64,000 nt of DNA from Actinomyces ruminicola (GTDB lineage: Bacteria; Actinomycetota; Actinomycetes; Actinomycetales; Actinomycetaceae), in NCBI RefSeq assembly GCF_900103885.1, contig NZ_FNIM01000001.1, forward strand, positions 1 to 64,000, written 5' to 3'. The notes below the pieces were generated by a model. The model searched no databases, was not told the origin of the DNA, and saw only the letters and a program-made list of their open reading frames with translations. The translations under genes and the position numbers were made by a program. Shown in pieces: positions 13,023 to 22,931 of the stretch; positions within the stretch are counted from its first letter, which is position 1, and every line of letters begins with the position of its first letter.

Positions 13023-13055
13023 GCAGAAACCATACATCCGAGTGGATACATATAC
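13023..13055 (-). promoter_or_regulatory. argC promoter and candidate ARG box
   Basis: The AT-rich patch directly before argC contains TACATCCGAGTGGATACA (13034-13051), an 18-bp imperfect palindrome of the size expected of an ARG box, and TATGGT (-10-like, minus strand 13034-13029). ArgR is encoded in the same operon, so feedback repression here is plausible. The sequence does not match the AT-rich ARG consensus closely, so this is an inference. Confidence 0.45.
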
Positions 13056-13124
13056 ACAGCCGGAAGGCGCCTGCGCCGGGTCGGCTTACTCACATCGGGC
13101 GCCGCGGAACCGTCCTGATCGGGA

Positions 13125-13616
13125 TCAGCCGTCGGCCAGCGCGGCGGTGATCGACCCGGCCCAGGCGCGCACCGCGTCGAAGTCGCGAAAGTCCCCTTCG
13201 GAGGCACCCCCCATGCGGGCGATCGAGCGCTCGCGCAGCGACAGCTCGGCCGGCGCGAAGCGGCCGGCGAAGGTGGCGTGGTCCTCGGGCTCGATGGACA
13301 GCAGCACCGGGCCGATGCGGTGCGGGTCGGAGATCTTGCCCTTGGGCAGGCCCGACAGCCCCACCGAGAAGGCCCACACCGGGTGCGAGTGCAGTTCCTG
13401 GCTGAACCGCTGGGTGAAGTCGATGGCCTCCGGAGTCCAGCGGGTCATGTACACGGCGCTGCCGAGCACGAAGGCGTCGTAGTCGGTGACGTCGTCGACG
13501 TCCTCCGGGCGTGCCTGTTCGACGTCGTGACCGGCGAGGCGCAGCTCCCGCGCGATGACAGCGCCTACCTCATCGGTGGAGCCGTGTCGGGAGGAGGAGG
13601 TGAGCAGGATCTTCAT
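13125..13616 (-). CDS. Flavodoxin-like protein (HemG/menaquinone-dependent protoporphyrinogen oxidase group)
   Basis: The 163-aa single-domain protein begins KILLTSSSRHGSTDEVG, the FMN phosphate-binding loop of flavodoxins, followed by DYDAFVLGSAVYMTRW and HPVWAFSVGLSG, which matches the flavodoxin_5 / HemG-like group rather than classical electron-carrier flavodoxins. Its role is probably FMN-dependent redox; the partner is unknown. The start is ATG 13616. There is no Shine-Dalgarno, and GATACT lies 6 nt upstream, so leaderless expression is possible. It is 82 nt downstream of pheT and could also be its distal partner. Confidence 0.8.
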   Translation of the reverse strand: MKILLTSSSRHGSTDEVGAVIARELRLAGHDVEQARPEDVDDVTDYDAFVLGSAVYMTRWTPEAIDFTQRFSQELHSHPVWAFSVGLSGLPKGKISDPHRIGPVLLSIEPEDHATFAGRFAPAELSLRERSIARMGGASEGDFRDFDAVRAWAGSITAALADG

Positions 13617-13698
13617 GGCGTCAGTATCACCGGCCGACCCCGGGTTTAGCAGGCCGTGTCGCGTCCAACCGGGCAACCGTGACCACCTCCACAGTCAG

Positions 13699-16353
13699 TC
13701 AGGCGCGCAGCTCGGCATCCAGGCGCTTGGCGGCGCGCTTGACCACGCGCTTGCGCACCGCGGCGGTCTCCTCGGCGGTCAGCGTGCGATCGGGGGCCCG
13801 CAGGCGCAGGGAGAAGGCCAGAGACTTCCGCCCCTCCCCCAGCTGAGGGCCGCGGAAGACGTCGAACAGGCGCACCTCCTCCACCAGCTCTCCAGCGGCC
13901 TCCCGCACCACCTGCTCAACTGCGGCGGCGGTAACCGATTCGTCGACGACGAGTGCGACGTCCTCCTTGGCGGCCGGGAAGGTGGACACGGGCCGCACCT
14001 GCGCCACGCCCGCCTCCGCGACAGCCGCCAGCAACGGCTCCAGGTCGAGTTCGACGGCACAGGTGCGAGCCGGCAGGCCGAGCTCACGGGCGACGCGCGG
14101 GTGCAGTTCGCCGGCATGGGCCGCCAGCGCGCCGGGCACCAGCTCACGTCCCCGGCGCACCGACTCCAGGCGCACCTCGGCGGTGCGGCCGGGGTGCCAG
14201 GGCGCATAAGGCGTCTGCGGGGCCGTGACCTCTACGGCAACGCCGAGAGCCGCCGCCACCGTGCGCACGAGCTGAATGGCATCGGCCCAGTCCCAGGGGC
14301 GGGCCGCTCCCAGCACTCCGGCGCGCTCCCTGTCCCCGGCCAGGACGATGCCCACGTGCGTGGGCTGGTTGGGGATGCCGGCCCTGAGCGCCGCGACCTC
14401 CTCCTCCGTGGGACGGCGTTCCACCCCGGGGATGGGGGCCGGCACGGTCCCGGCCGGGTGGGTGACGGAGCCGAGCTCGAAGACGGCCACGTCCTCCAGG
14501 CCGCGGGAGACGTTGCGGCGGGCGACCTCCAGCAGGGAGTCGAGCACACTGGTGCGCAGCAGCGGGGCGTCGTCGGCCAGCGGGTTGGCCAGGCGCACCG
14601 CCGCCCGGCGCGGGTCGTCGGCCGGGAGCTCGAGCCGGTCGTGTATGTCACCGATGAACGGGTAGGACAGCACCTGGGTGAGCCCTGCGTCGGCCAGGGC
14701 GCGCACGATGTCACGCCGGGCGCGCTGCCGCACGGTCAGGCCCGTGCCCGCGGGGGCCACCGGCACGATCGATGCGATGTTGTCGTAGCCGTCCAGGCGG
14801 GCGATCTCCTCGGCGAAGTGCGCGGCGCCGACCAGGTCCGGACGCCAGGTGGGCGGCGTGACCGCGAGGAGCTCAGCACCGTCGGCGTCGGCGCCCGCAC
14901 CCTCGACCGTGCAGCCGATGGCACGCAGCAGCTCGGTGACGCGAGCAGTGCCGTAGGCGACGCCGGTCAGGCGCTCGGCGGCGTCGGCGCGAATGACGAG
15001 CGGGGCGGGGGCGGCGGTGCGGTTGACGTCGGTGGCGGCGTCATCGGCGGTGCCGCCGCCGTAGCGGACCAGCAGGTCTACGGCGCGCTGCGCGGCCACC
15101 GGGGCCAGCTCGGTGTCCACGCCGCGCTCATTGCGCTTGGAGGACTCGGTGGCCAGCTTGTGGCGGCGGGCGGAGCGGGCGATGGACACGGCGTCGAAGT
15201 GGGCGGCCTCGATCAGCACGTCGGTGGTCTCGGCGTCGATCTCCGTCTCGGCGCCGCCGAACACGCCGGCCAGCACCAGCGGCCGGGATCCCTCCCCTGA
15301 CGGGGAGTCGCAGATCAGCAGGTCCTCGGCGTCCAGGGAACGGGTGACCTCGTCGAGGAAGGCGAGGGTCTCCTCCGCCCGGGCGCGACGTACCACGATG
15401 GGAGCGGCCAGCTTGTTCAGGTCGAAGGCGTGCAGCGGCTGGCCCAGGTCGAGCATCACGTAGTTGGTGACGTCGACGGCCAGGCTGATCGGGCGCATCC
15501 CGGCGGCGATCAGGCGGTCCTGCATCCACTTCGGGGAGGTGGCGCCGGGGTCGATGCCGCGCACCACCCGGGCCACGTAGCGGTCCACGCCGGGCCGGCC
15601 GTGAATCGGGGAGGTGTCCTCGGCGAAGCGGACGGGGAAGCCGTCCTCGCCTCCGGCGGCGACGCCGTGCGGGAACAGGTCGGGATTGGCGCCGTCGGCC
15701 GGGTCGGTGAAGCGGGCACCCGTGGCGTGCGAGTACTCGCGGGCCACCCCGCGCATGGAGAAGCAGTAGCCGCGGTCGGGGGTGATGTTGATCTCCAGGA
15801 CCTCCTCCCCCAGGCCGAGCAGGCCGATGGCATCTGTTCCCGGGGCGGGGATCTCCTCGCCGTCGCGGCCCTGGGCGGACAGCCAGCGCTCCAGCACGAT
15901 GATGCCGGAGTGGTCGTTGCCGATGCCGAGCTCGCGCTCGGAGCAGATCATGCCGTCGGAGATGTGCCCGTAGGTCTTGCGGGCGGCGATGGTGAAGTCG
16001 CCGGGCAGGACCGCGCCGGGCAGGGATACCACCACGTGGTCGCCTGCCTCAAAGTTGTGGGCGCCGCACACGATGCCGCGGCTGGGCAGCTCCGAGGGCT
16101 CCTTGCCGGTGCCGGGGGCGTCATTGTGCGCGCCCACGTCAACCCGGCAGTAGTTGATGGTCTTGCCGTTCTTCTGCTCCTTGGCCTCGCGGGTCAGCAC
16201 CCGGCCGACGACGAGGGGGCCGGTGACGGCGGGGGGAACGATGCGCTCCTCCTCCAGGCCGACCCTGACCAGGTCGGCGGCCAGGTCGGCGGCGCTCGTC
16301 CCGCCGGGGACGTCGGCGTGCTCGCGGAGCCACTCGATCGGGACGTACGGCAT
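13699..16353 (-). CDS. pheT: Phenylalanyl-tRNA synthetase, beta subunit
   Basis: Forms the alpha2-beta2 enzyme with PheS. The 884-aa protein has the full bacterial architecture: N-terminal tRNA-binding EMAP-like domain (INYCRVDVG, GIVCGAHNF, DGMICSERELGIG), B3/B4 editing domain, B5 domain, the catalytic-like core (GYDNIASIVPVAPAGTG, LRTSVLDSLLEVARRNVSRG) and a C-terminal anticodon-binding FDX-ACB domain (STFPAAKEDVALVVD). About 60-80 residues longer than the E. coli protein, as is usual in actinobacteria. It starts 1 nt after the pheS stop. Confidence 0.97.
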   Translation of the reverse strand: MPYVPIEWLREHADVPGGTSAADLAADLVRVGLEEERIVPPAVTGPLVVGRVLTREAKEQKNGKTINYCRVDVGAHNDAPGTGKEPSELPSRGIVCGAHNFEAGDHVVVSLPGAVLPGDFTIAARKTYGHISDGMICSERELGIGNDHSGIIVLERWLSAQGRDGEEIPAPGTDAIGLLGLGEEVLEINITPDRGYCFSMRGVAREYSHATGARFTDPADGANPDLFPHGVAAGGEDGFPVRFAEDTSPIHGRPGVDRYVARVVRGIDPGATSPKWMQDRLIAAGMRPISLAVDVTNYVMLDLGQPLHAFDLNKLAAPIVVRRARAEETLAFLDEVTRSLDAEDLLICDSPSGEGSRPLVLAGVFGGAETEIDAETTDVLIEAAHFDAVSIARSARRHKLATESSKRNERGVDTELAPVAAQRAVDLLVRYGGGTADDAATDVNRTAAPAPLVIRADAAERLTGVAYGTARVTELLRAIGCTVEGAGADADGAELLAVTPPTWRPDLVGAAHFAEEIARLDGYDNIASIVPVAPAGTGLTVRQRARRDIVRALADAGLTQVLSYPFIGDIHDRLELPADDPRRAAVRLANPLADDAPLLRTSVLDSLLEVARRNVSRGLEDVAVFELGSVTHPAGTVPAPIPGVERRPTEEEVAALRAGIPNQPTHVGIVLAGDRERAGVLGAARPWDWADAIQLVRTVAAALGVAVEVTAPQTPYAPWHPGRTAEVRLESVRRGRELVPGALAAHAGELHPRVARELGLPARTCAVELDLEPLLAAVAEAGVAQVRPVSTFPAAKEDVALVVDESVTAAAVEQVVREAAGELVEEVRLFDVFRGPQLGEGRKSLAFSLRLRAPDRTLTAEETAAVRKRVVKRAAKRLDAELRA

Positions 16354-16354
16354 G

Positions 16355-17645
<1,291 letters not shown>

Positions 17646-17651
17646 GGGCGC

Positions 17652-18500
17652 ATGCGCGTGAAGGAGATCGCCGATCTGGCCGGCACCACCGCGCGGGCGG
17701 TGCGTCACTACCACCGGCTCGGGCTACTGCCGGTGCCACCGACCGTGCGCGGGCGGCGGGAGTACGGGGTGGCGCACCTCGCCCGGCTCATGCGGATCCG
17801 CTGGCTGGCCGACGGCGGGCTCTCCCTAGCGCAGATCGCCGAGGTACTCGCCGGCGATCCGGGCGGCGCCGACCGCGAGTCGGTGCTGCACAATCTGCGG
17901 GCCACTCGTGAGACGGTCATTGCGCGTCGCCGCGAGCTGCAGGCGCAGGAGGCGCGCATCGACGAACTGATCGCCCGGGTCGAGGACGGGGAGGGACTCG
18001 AGCCCATCCCCCAGCTGCTGGTGCGCTTCTACGACGCCGTACAGGCACGCCTGGAGGAGGAGGGGCTGAACATCCGCGGGCTGCGGGCCGAGCGGCAGGT
18101 GGTGACGGCGCTGTCCGCCCTGGGGCTGGTGCCCGACAGCATCGGCACCTTCCTGGCCGAGCTGGATGACGCCGAGTGGGAGGCGGGCGTACGCATCTAT
18201 GCCGAGATCGCCCGCCTGGAGCAGCTGCACGGCGACACTGCGCGCACCGCGGCCATCCAGTTGGCCGAGGAGACCTGGGACTACACCCTCCGGCATCGTC
18301 GTACGGCGCTGGCGGCATTCTCCGACTTTCCGACCGGGTCGCCGGGTCGTACCACCTGGCGGCTGACCCAGATGATCACCGACACCTACACCGGACCGGC
18401 GCAGCACCTGTATCTCGATCGCTTTCTGGAGCTGCTCCTGGCCGACCAGGAGTTCGCCGTCGTGATTCACCGCCTGGCGGGCGATGATCCCACGCTTTGA
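17652..18500 (+). CDS. MerR-family transcriptional activator
   Basis: The 282-aa regulator has an N-terminal winged helix-turn-helix (VKEIADLAGTTARAVRHYHRLGLL, then REYGVAHLARLMRIRWL) of the MerR type, a coiled-coil dimerisation helix (about residues 78-120) and a C-terminal effector domain of about 160 residues with no cysteine motif, so it probably senses an organic ligand and not a metal. It heads an operon with an ABC exporter, as in drug-responsive MerR systems. There is no ribosome-binding site; the promoter position implies a leaderless message and autoregulation. The exporter substrate is the natural candidate inducer (inference). Confidence 0.88.
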   Translation: MRVKEIADLAGTTARAVRHYHRLGLLPVPPTVRGRREYGVAHLARLMRIRWLADGGLSLAQIAEVLAGDPGGADRESVLHNLRATRETVIARRRELQAQEARIDELIARVEDGEGLEPIPQLLVRFYDAVQARLEEEGLNIRGLRAERQVVTALSALGLVPDSIGTFLAELDDAEWEAGVRIYAEIARLEQLHGDTARTAAIQLAEETWDYTLRHRRTALAAFSDFPTGSPGRTTWRLTQMITDTYTGPAQHLYLDRFLELLLADQEFAVVIHRLAGDDPTL

Positions 18501-18570
18501 GCCGCCCCGCTGCTCTATAACAACCATCCCGAATTCCCCTGCTCCGCATCGATATGAAAGGACACCGCCA

Positions 18571-19530
18571 ATGACCCCACGCCACAAAAGCGGCCGCACG
18601 GCCGTAGTGCACCCGACGAACCCGCCCGACGCCGACACCCCGATCCGCGTGGAGGGCCTGGTCAAGCGCTTCGGTCGCTTCACTGCTCTGGACGGGCTCG
18701 ACCTGGAGGTCGCCGCCGGGCAGGTGCACGGCTTCCTCGGCCCGAACGGGGCCGGAAAGTCCACCACCATCCGCACCCTGCTGGGGCTGTACCACCCCGA
18801 CGGCGGGCGGGTACGGGTACTGGGCCGCAGCCCGCGGCGGGAGGCGCCCCAGATCAACCGGGAGGTGTCCTATGTGGCCGGGGACGTGGCACTGTGGCCG
18901 AACCTGACCGGTGGGCAGGCGCTCGACGCCCTGGCGGGGCTGCGCGGCAGGCGGGATCGCGCCCGGGAGGACGAGCTGATCGAGCGCTTCGCCCTGGACC
19001 CGACCAAGAAGGTGCGCACCTACTCCAAGGGCAACCGGCAGAAGGTGGCGCTGGTGGCGGCACTGGCCGCGCCCACCCGCCTGTTGATCCTCGATGAGCC
19101 GACCAGTGGTCTGGATCCGCTGATGGAGCAGGTCTTCATGCAGGAGGTGACCCGCGCCGCGGCGCAGGGGCGCACCGTGCTGCTGTCCAGCCATATCTTC
19201 GCCGAGGTGCAGCGCCTGTGCAGCGCGGTGACGATTATCAAGGACGGGCGGGTGGTGGAGCAGGGCGACCTGGCCCGGTTGCAGCAGCTGGCCCGCACCC
19301 AGATCGAGGTGGGCGGCGAGGCCGACCTGCTGCGCGGCATCGCCGCGTCACTGCCGCAGCTGGCAGACGCCCTATCCATTGAGGACGGCCGCCTGAGCGT
19401 GCAGGTGGGCGCCGCCCGGGTACCCCAGGTGCTCGCGGCCGTGGCCGCGCAGGGTGCGACCGACGTGATCTGCCGGCCGGCGAGCCTGGAGGACCTGTTC
19501 CTGCGTCACTACGAGGAGGTGCGCGGATGA
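18571..19530 (+). CDS. ABC exporter, ATP-binding protein
   Basis: Cytoplasmic ATPase of an ABC-2 type exporter, 319 aa. Walker A GPNGAGKSTT, signature YSKGNRQKVALVAAL (a variant of LSGGQ seen in drug/polyketide exporters), Walker B LLILDEPTSGLD and the H-loop LLSSHIF are all intact. The C-terminal 80 residues form the extension usual in DrrA-like proteins. I chose ATG 18571, which has AAAGGA upstream; an upstream in-frame ATG at 18484 would overlap the merR gene. The gene overlaps the permease gene by 4 nt. Confidence 0.92.
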   Translation: MTPRHKSGRTAVVHPTNPPDADTPIRVEGLVKRFGRFTALDGLDLEVAAGQVHGFLGPNGAGKSTTIRTLLGLYHPDGGRVRVLGRSPRREAPQINREVSYVAGDVALWPNLTGGQALDALAGLRGRRDRAREDELIERFALDPTKKVRTYSKGNRQKVALVAALAAPTRLLILDEPTSGLDPLMEQVFMQEVTRAAAQGRTVLLSSHIFAEVQRLCSAVTIIKDGRVVEQGDLARLQQLARTQIEVGGEADLLRGIAASLPQLADALSIEDGRLSVQVGAARVPQVLAAVAAQGATDVICRPASLEDLFLRHYEEVRG

Positions 19531-21152
19531 GCACCCACGACGAGCTGCGCGGCATGTCCCGCGCGTTGCGGCTGACCGCCAGGAGGCTGCGCCTGCAGGC
19601 GCTCGCCTGGATCCTGCCGCTGTGGCTGGGCATGGCCTCCTTCGCGCCGGCCTATCAGGACGCCTACTTCGCCGATGCGGGCGTTGTTGCGGCGAATAAT
19701 CCCGTCGTCGAGGCGCTGCGCGCCTCCCCGGGCACGCGCCTGCTGTACGGCGAGCTCCCCTACCCGGGGACAATCGGCCAGCTGGTGCAGTGGGAGGGCG
19801 CCACCTACCTGCTGGTGTGCACCGCGCTTATGGCGGTGCTGCTGACCTGCCGCCTGCTGCGCGGCGATGAGGACGAGGGCCTCACGGAGCTGCTGCGGGA
19901 CACTGGCACCGGCCGCTGGGTCCCCTTCCTCGCCCCGGTACTGGTGATCTGGACGGCGGTGGCGGTCCTGACCGTCCTGGTAGGCGCCACCCTGGCGGTT
20001 GAGGCCCAGGAATATGAGGCGCTGACCGTCTCGGGCGGATGGGCGCTGGCCGGTGTGACCGCGATCGTCGGCTGGGGGTTCGCGGGGTTGGCTGCAGTGG
20101 TCTGCCAGTTGGCGCGCAGCGCCGCCGGTGCCCGCCCGCTGGCACTGGCATGTGTTGGGGTTGTCTTCATGCTGCGGGTGGCGGCCGACCAATGGGAGGT
20201 CACCTGGCTGCGGTGGCTCACGCCGCTGGGCTGGCGCGACCTGGTCGCCCCCTACACCGACGACGACCCCGTGCCACTGGCCGTGTGCACCGCAATATGC
20301 GGGGCACTAGTGGCAACAGCCGGAACACTGTACGCCCACCGGGAGTATGCCGACGGCTACCTGCCCGACCGCTCGACCAGCGCACGCCGATGGCACGTGC
20401 GCGGCTACGCCGACCTGCTCGGGCGCCTGTCCGTGCGCACGACACTGGCGTGGATGGCGGCGGTGGCCTGCTTCTCGGCGCTGTTCGGATCCACGACCGA
20501 GGGCATCCTGGACATGATGCGGGATGAGCGCATCGCCGAATACGTGAACATGCTGGTACAGGCCGGCGCCGACATGATGGAACAGTTCATGTCACTGATG
20601 ACGGTCATGCTGGTACTGCTGATCGCGGTGGCCGCAACGGGGCAGGCGGGCCGGCTTGCCGCCGATGAGGGCGTCGGCCTGGTGGAGGCCGAGGCGGCCG
20701 TCGGAGTGCCGCGCTGGCGTCTGTTCCTGATGCAGGCCGCCTCGGCGGTAGTGGTGGGGACGATTCTGCTGGTGCTGTGCGGAGCGGTGCTGGCCGCAGT
20801 CACGGCCACGCAGGTGACCGAGGATCATGCCGTGGAGCGGGCCTTCGTGTTCACCGTCAGCCAGTTGCCGGGCCTGCTGGCGGCCATCGGCATCGCTCTG
20901 GCGGTGGTCGGCGTGGCACCGCGACGCTTCGGGATCGTGTGGGCGGTCATCGCCTGGAGCGCCTTCGCCCGGCTGCTCGCCGGCATGATGGACCTGCCGC
21001 AGTGGGCGCAGGACCTCAGCGTACTGGGACACTACCTTGATGTCGTCGGCGACCCCGACTGGGTACCGCTGGCGGTGCAGACGGCCGTCGGGGCGGTCGG
21101 CACCGCCGTCGGGCTGATGGCCTACCGGCGTCGCGACCTGGTCGGGACCTGA
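19527..21152 (+). CDS. ABC exporter, permease of the polyketide-antibiotic exporter type
   Basis: A 541-aa integral membrane protein with about 12 hydrophobic segments in two halves separated by a hydrophilic stretch around residues 270-300. This duplicated ABC-2 layout is found in actinobacterial TnrB/antibiotic-exporter permeases. It starts with ATGA overlap on the ATPase gene, so the two form one exporter. Regulation by the linked MerR protein suggests drug or metabolite efflux; the actual substrate is unknown. No clear terminator follows. Confidence 0.85.
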   Translation: MSTHDELRGMSRALRLTARRLRLQALAWILPLWLGMASFAPAYQDAYFADAGVVAANNPVVEALRASPGTRLLYGELPYPGTIGQLVQWEGATYLLVCTALMAVLLTCRLLRGDEDEGLTELLRDTGTGRWVPFLAPVLVIWTAVAVLTVLVGATLAVEAQEYEALTVSGGWALAGVTAIVGWGFAGLAAVVCQLARSAAGARPLALACVGVVFMLRVAADQWEVTWLRWLTPLGWRDLVAPYTDDDPVPLAVCTAICGALVATAGTLYAHREYADGYLPDRSTSARRWHVRGYADLLGRLSVRTTLAWMAAVACFSALFGSTTEGILDMMRDERIAEYVNMLVQAGADMMEQFMSLMTVMLVLLIAVAATGQAGRLAADEGVGLVEAEAAVGVPRWRLFLMQAASAVVVGTILLVLCGAVLAAVTATQVTEDHAVERAFVFTVSQLPGLLAAIGIALAVVGVAPRRFGIVWAVIAWSAFARLLAGMMDLPQWAQDLSVLGHYLDVVGDPDWVPLAVQTAVGAVGTAVGLMAYRRRDLVGT

Positions 21153-21155
21153 TCG

Positions 21156-21191
21156 GCGTTTTGACCGATAGGTTGCCTGCGTTTTGACCGA
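21156..21191 (+). repeat. Two 13-bp direct repeats
   Basis: GCGTTTTGACCGA occurs at 21156-21168 and again at 21179-21191, 23 bp apart start to start, immediately after the permease stop. The function is unknown; it could be a tandem protein-binding site or a chance duplication in a short convergent spacer. Confidence 0.6.
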
Positions 21192-21237
21192 CACGCGCCC
21201 CACAGATGGTCACTGATCGGCTCTGTCACGCCGACAT

Positions 21238-21597
21238 TTACTGAAGCGCGGCAAGTCCAGCTACGTGACATGCGGCCGCAACGACGGCACCGCCCGCCAT
21301 GCCGGGCTGCCTACGCGCTATGCCGGTCACTATGTCACCGAGCTGAGCGAGCGCGGCAACGGTCAAGACGGCCTGGGTCAGCGGATACACGGGCGTCAGC
21401 CAGACGGTCACCGCAACCAACACACCTAGCGGTACCGCCCTTGCCGCGTACATCGCCGGATAGAAGCGATCACCGTCGGCGCCTGTGCTGCCCGGAGCCA
21501 GCAGCCCCGGGCGGAGCAATGCCGCCGCAGCGGCAATCGCCGACACGACGCCCATGACGGAGTTCAGAAGCGCCAACCACCATGGCATGCAAACCAC
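21238..21597 (-). CDS. Small membrane protein, DUF4267-like
   Basis: A 119-aa protein made almost wholly of four hydrophobic helices, with YPAMYAARAVPLGVLVAVTVW and a GMAGGAV turn, the pattern of DUF4267-type small membrane proteins. It is divergent from, and shares its upstream region with, a MarR-type regulator whose likely operators lie between them, so it is probably the regulator's target. No enzymatic motif is visible. The family name is from memory and moderately secure. Confidence 0.72.
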   Translation of the reverse strand: MVCMPWWLALLNSVMGVVSAIAAAAALLRPGLLAPGSTGADGDRFYPAMYAARAVPLGVLVAVTVWLTPVYPLTQAVLTVAALAQLGDIVTGIARRQPGMAGGAVVAAACHVAGLAALQ

Positions 21598-21602
21598 CTA
21601 CC

Positions 21603-21628
21603 TGAATCGTTCAGTAGTGAATGATTCA
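21603..21628. promoter_or_regulatory. Twin operator between DUF4267-like gene and marR
   Basis: Two 11-bp near-palindromes, TGAATCGTTCA (21603-21613) and TGAATGATTCA (21618-21628), are spaced 15 bp start to start in the divergent spacer. MarR dimers bind such sites. They overlap the first possible ATG of marR (21621), which suggests translation begins further downstream. Confidence 0.65.
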
Positions 21629-21647
21629 GTACAGTATCATCGTCCTT

Positions 21648-22103
21648 GTGGAGCCAAAAGAGGATCGGGGCGGCGAGGCGATCCTGTCCGCCGCCTGTTT
21701 CCAGTTGGGCATGGTCGGCGCACAGATCACCAGGAGCTTCGCCGAGCAGATCGCTCCGACCGGACTGACTCACAAGCAGGTGGGCCTGCTGGCCGTCGTT
21801 GACGCCGGGCCGGCGACCTCGCAGCGCGACATCGCGACGCGGCTGCGTGTGGCGCCAAGCCTGGTAGTGACGCTAGTGGACCAGCTCGTGGACCTCGGGG
21901 CCGTAAGCAAGACCCGCAGTCGCAGCGATCGCAGGGCTCACAAGATCGAGATCACCCCCGAGGGGCGGCGGCTGCTCGCCAGCGCCGTTGCGGCGGCCGA
22001 AGCGTTGGACACCGATATCCGCAGCACCCTCTCCCCCGCAGGCCGGGCTGCCTTAAGCACACTGTTGACGGAGCTCAACACACACCAAGACCGGAATCCG
22101 TAG
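21648..22103 (+). CDS. MarR-family transcriptional regulator
   Basis: Winged-helix repressor of about 151 aa with LTHKQVGLLAVVDAGPATSQRDIATRL, the recognition helix APSLVVTLVDQLVDLGAV and the wing KTRSRSDRRAHKIEITPEG. It probably represses the divergent membrane-protein gene and itself. Two starts are possible: ATG 21621, which lies inside the operator pair and has no ribosome-binding site, or GTG 21648, which lies 7 nt after TATCAT (21635-21640) and would be leaderless. I prefer GTG 21648. The ligand is unknown. Confidence 0.85.
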   Translation: MEPKEDRGGEAILSAACFQLGMVGAQITRSFAEQIAPTGLTHKQVGLLAVVDAGPATSQRDIATRLRVAPSLVVTLVDQLVDLGAVSKTRSRSDRRAHKIEITPEGRRLLASAVAAAEALDTDIRSTLSPAGRAALSTLLTELNTHQDRNP

Positions 22104-22197
22104 CACAGTCACAGGATTTGATCGCCGCTGGGGACCACAACCCGCATCGGATACTCGAGCACGCGATACATGCTCCGCTTGCTACGGAGTGATGATT

Positions 22198-22455
22198 ATG
22201 ACTACGATTCCGCACCGCGAGCTCCGTAACGACAGCGCCGCAATCCTCCGCCGAGTGGAGGCCGGCGAGAGTTTCGAGATTACGAACAACGGACGTCCCG
22301 TAGCCGAGCTTGTGCCTATCACCCAGGACCGCCTAGCGCTACTGCGGCGGCAAGGGGCCACGCGCCCCGCAGTCCCCACAGACTTCAACGCCCTCAAACG
22401 CGCGCGAGGCCTCAGCTCAAAAGATGTATTGGACGACTTGCGCGGTGAGCAATGA
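22198..22455 (+). CDS. Phd/YefM-type antitoxin
   Basis: An 85-aa antitoxin with the prevent-host-death fold: TIPHRELRNDSAAILRRVEAGESFEITNNGRPVAELVP, which binds DNA as a dimer, followed by a C-terminal tail that should wrap the toxin. Of the in-frame starts (GTG 22189, ATG 22192, ATG 22198) I choose ATG 22198 because GGAG lies 8 nt upstream. It overlaps the PIN-toxin gene by 4 nt (ATGA). A small inverted repeat (CTCCG 22173-22177 / CGGAG 22185-22189) just before it may be an autoregulatory site. Confidence 0.9.
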   Translation: MTTIPHRELRNDSAAILRRVEAGESFEITNNGRPVAELVPITQDRLALLRRQGATRPAVPTDFNALKRARGLSSKDVLDDLRGEQ

Positions 22456-22847
22456 CCATTTGCTACCTGGACACCTCCGCAGCGCTCAAGCTTCTCATCG
22501 AGGAAGTCGAGTCAGGTCCTTTAGCCACCTGGCTGACCGAGGGGACCGCGAACGGCATGTTCCTGTGCTCCTCCTTCTTGCTACACACCGAACTGCACTG
22601 CGCCGCGAAGCGACACCGACAACTCGATGAGCAGGCCGCCGCGCTCTTGTTGTCTGGGGTTGAACTCATCGACATAACCCGGGAGCAACTACTCAACGCA
22701 TCGCGGGATTCTGCGGGGCTGCGCGCGGCAGACGCGATCCACCTCGCAGTTGCTCTGGACGTACGCTCCGACCTGCTCCTCACTTACGACCAGGCGATGC
22801 GGCAAGCCGCGGTGCAGCGAGGGCTGGCGTTGGCCGCCCCGAAGTGA
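22452..22847 (+). CDS. vapC: VapC-type PIN-domain toxin
   Basis: A 131-aa PIN ribonuclease. The four acidic residues that bind metal are in canonical positions: D7 (YLDTSA), E47 (HTELHC), D94 (RAADAIHLA) and D113 (TYDQAM), so the toxin looks intact. VapC toxins cut specific tRNA or rRNA stem-loops; the target here is unknown. It is translationally coupled to the Phd-type antitoxin, one of the usual pairings for VapC in actinobacteria. A strong terminator follows 25 nt after the stop. Confidence 0.92.
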   Translation: MTICYLDTSAALKLLIEEVESGPLATWLTEGTANGMFLCSSFLLHTELHCAAKRHRQLDEQAAALLLSGVELIDITREQLLNASRDSAGLRAADAIHLAVALDVRSDLLLTYDQAMRQAAVQRGLALAAPK

Positions 22848-22871
22848 TCCCTTACGCGGAGCGATACCGCG

Positions 22872-22910
22872 GGGGTCGCGGCAGTCTTCACTGCCGCGAC
22901 CCCGTTTATA
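22872..22910. terminator. Bidirectional terminator, 14-bp perfect stem with CTTC loop
   Basis: GGGGTCGCGGCAGT (22872-22885) and ACTGCCGCGACCCC (22890-22903) pair perfectly around a CTTC tetraloop, followed by GTTTATAT. It lies between the convergent vapC and inositol-phosphate synthase genes and can serve both. Confidence 0.92.
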
Positions 22911-22931
22911 TGGGCGCAACGACCTTGCTGA

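Noticed and set aside
13555-15300. 581-aa open frame opposite pheT
   Set aside because: A by-product of high GC: it lies wholly antisense to a well-supported gene, is rich in Gly/Arg/His/Gln, and has no recognisable motif. The same holds for the long frames at 3346-4827, 6667-7671, 8730-10103, 10765-12069, 15430-16449, 27101-28864, 45985-47874, 48091-50625, 53238-54617 and 55636-57051.
21156-21191. Direct repeats as phage attachment sites
   Set aside because: The repeats are only 23 bp apart, with no integrase and no tRNA gene nearby.
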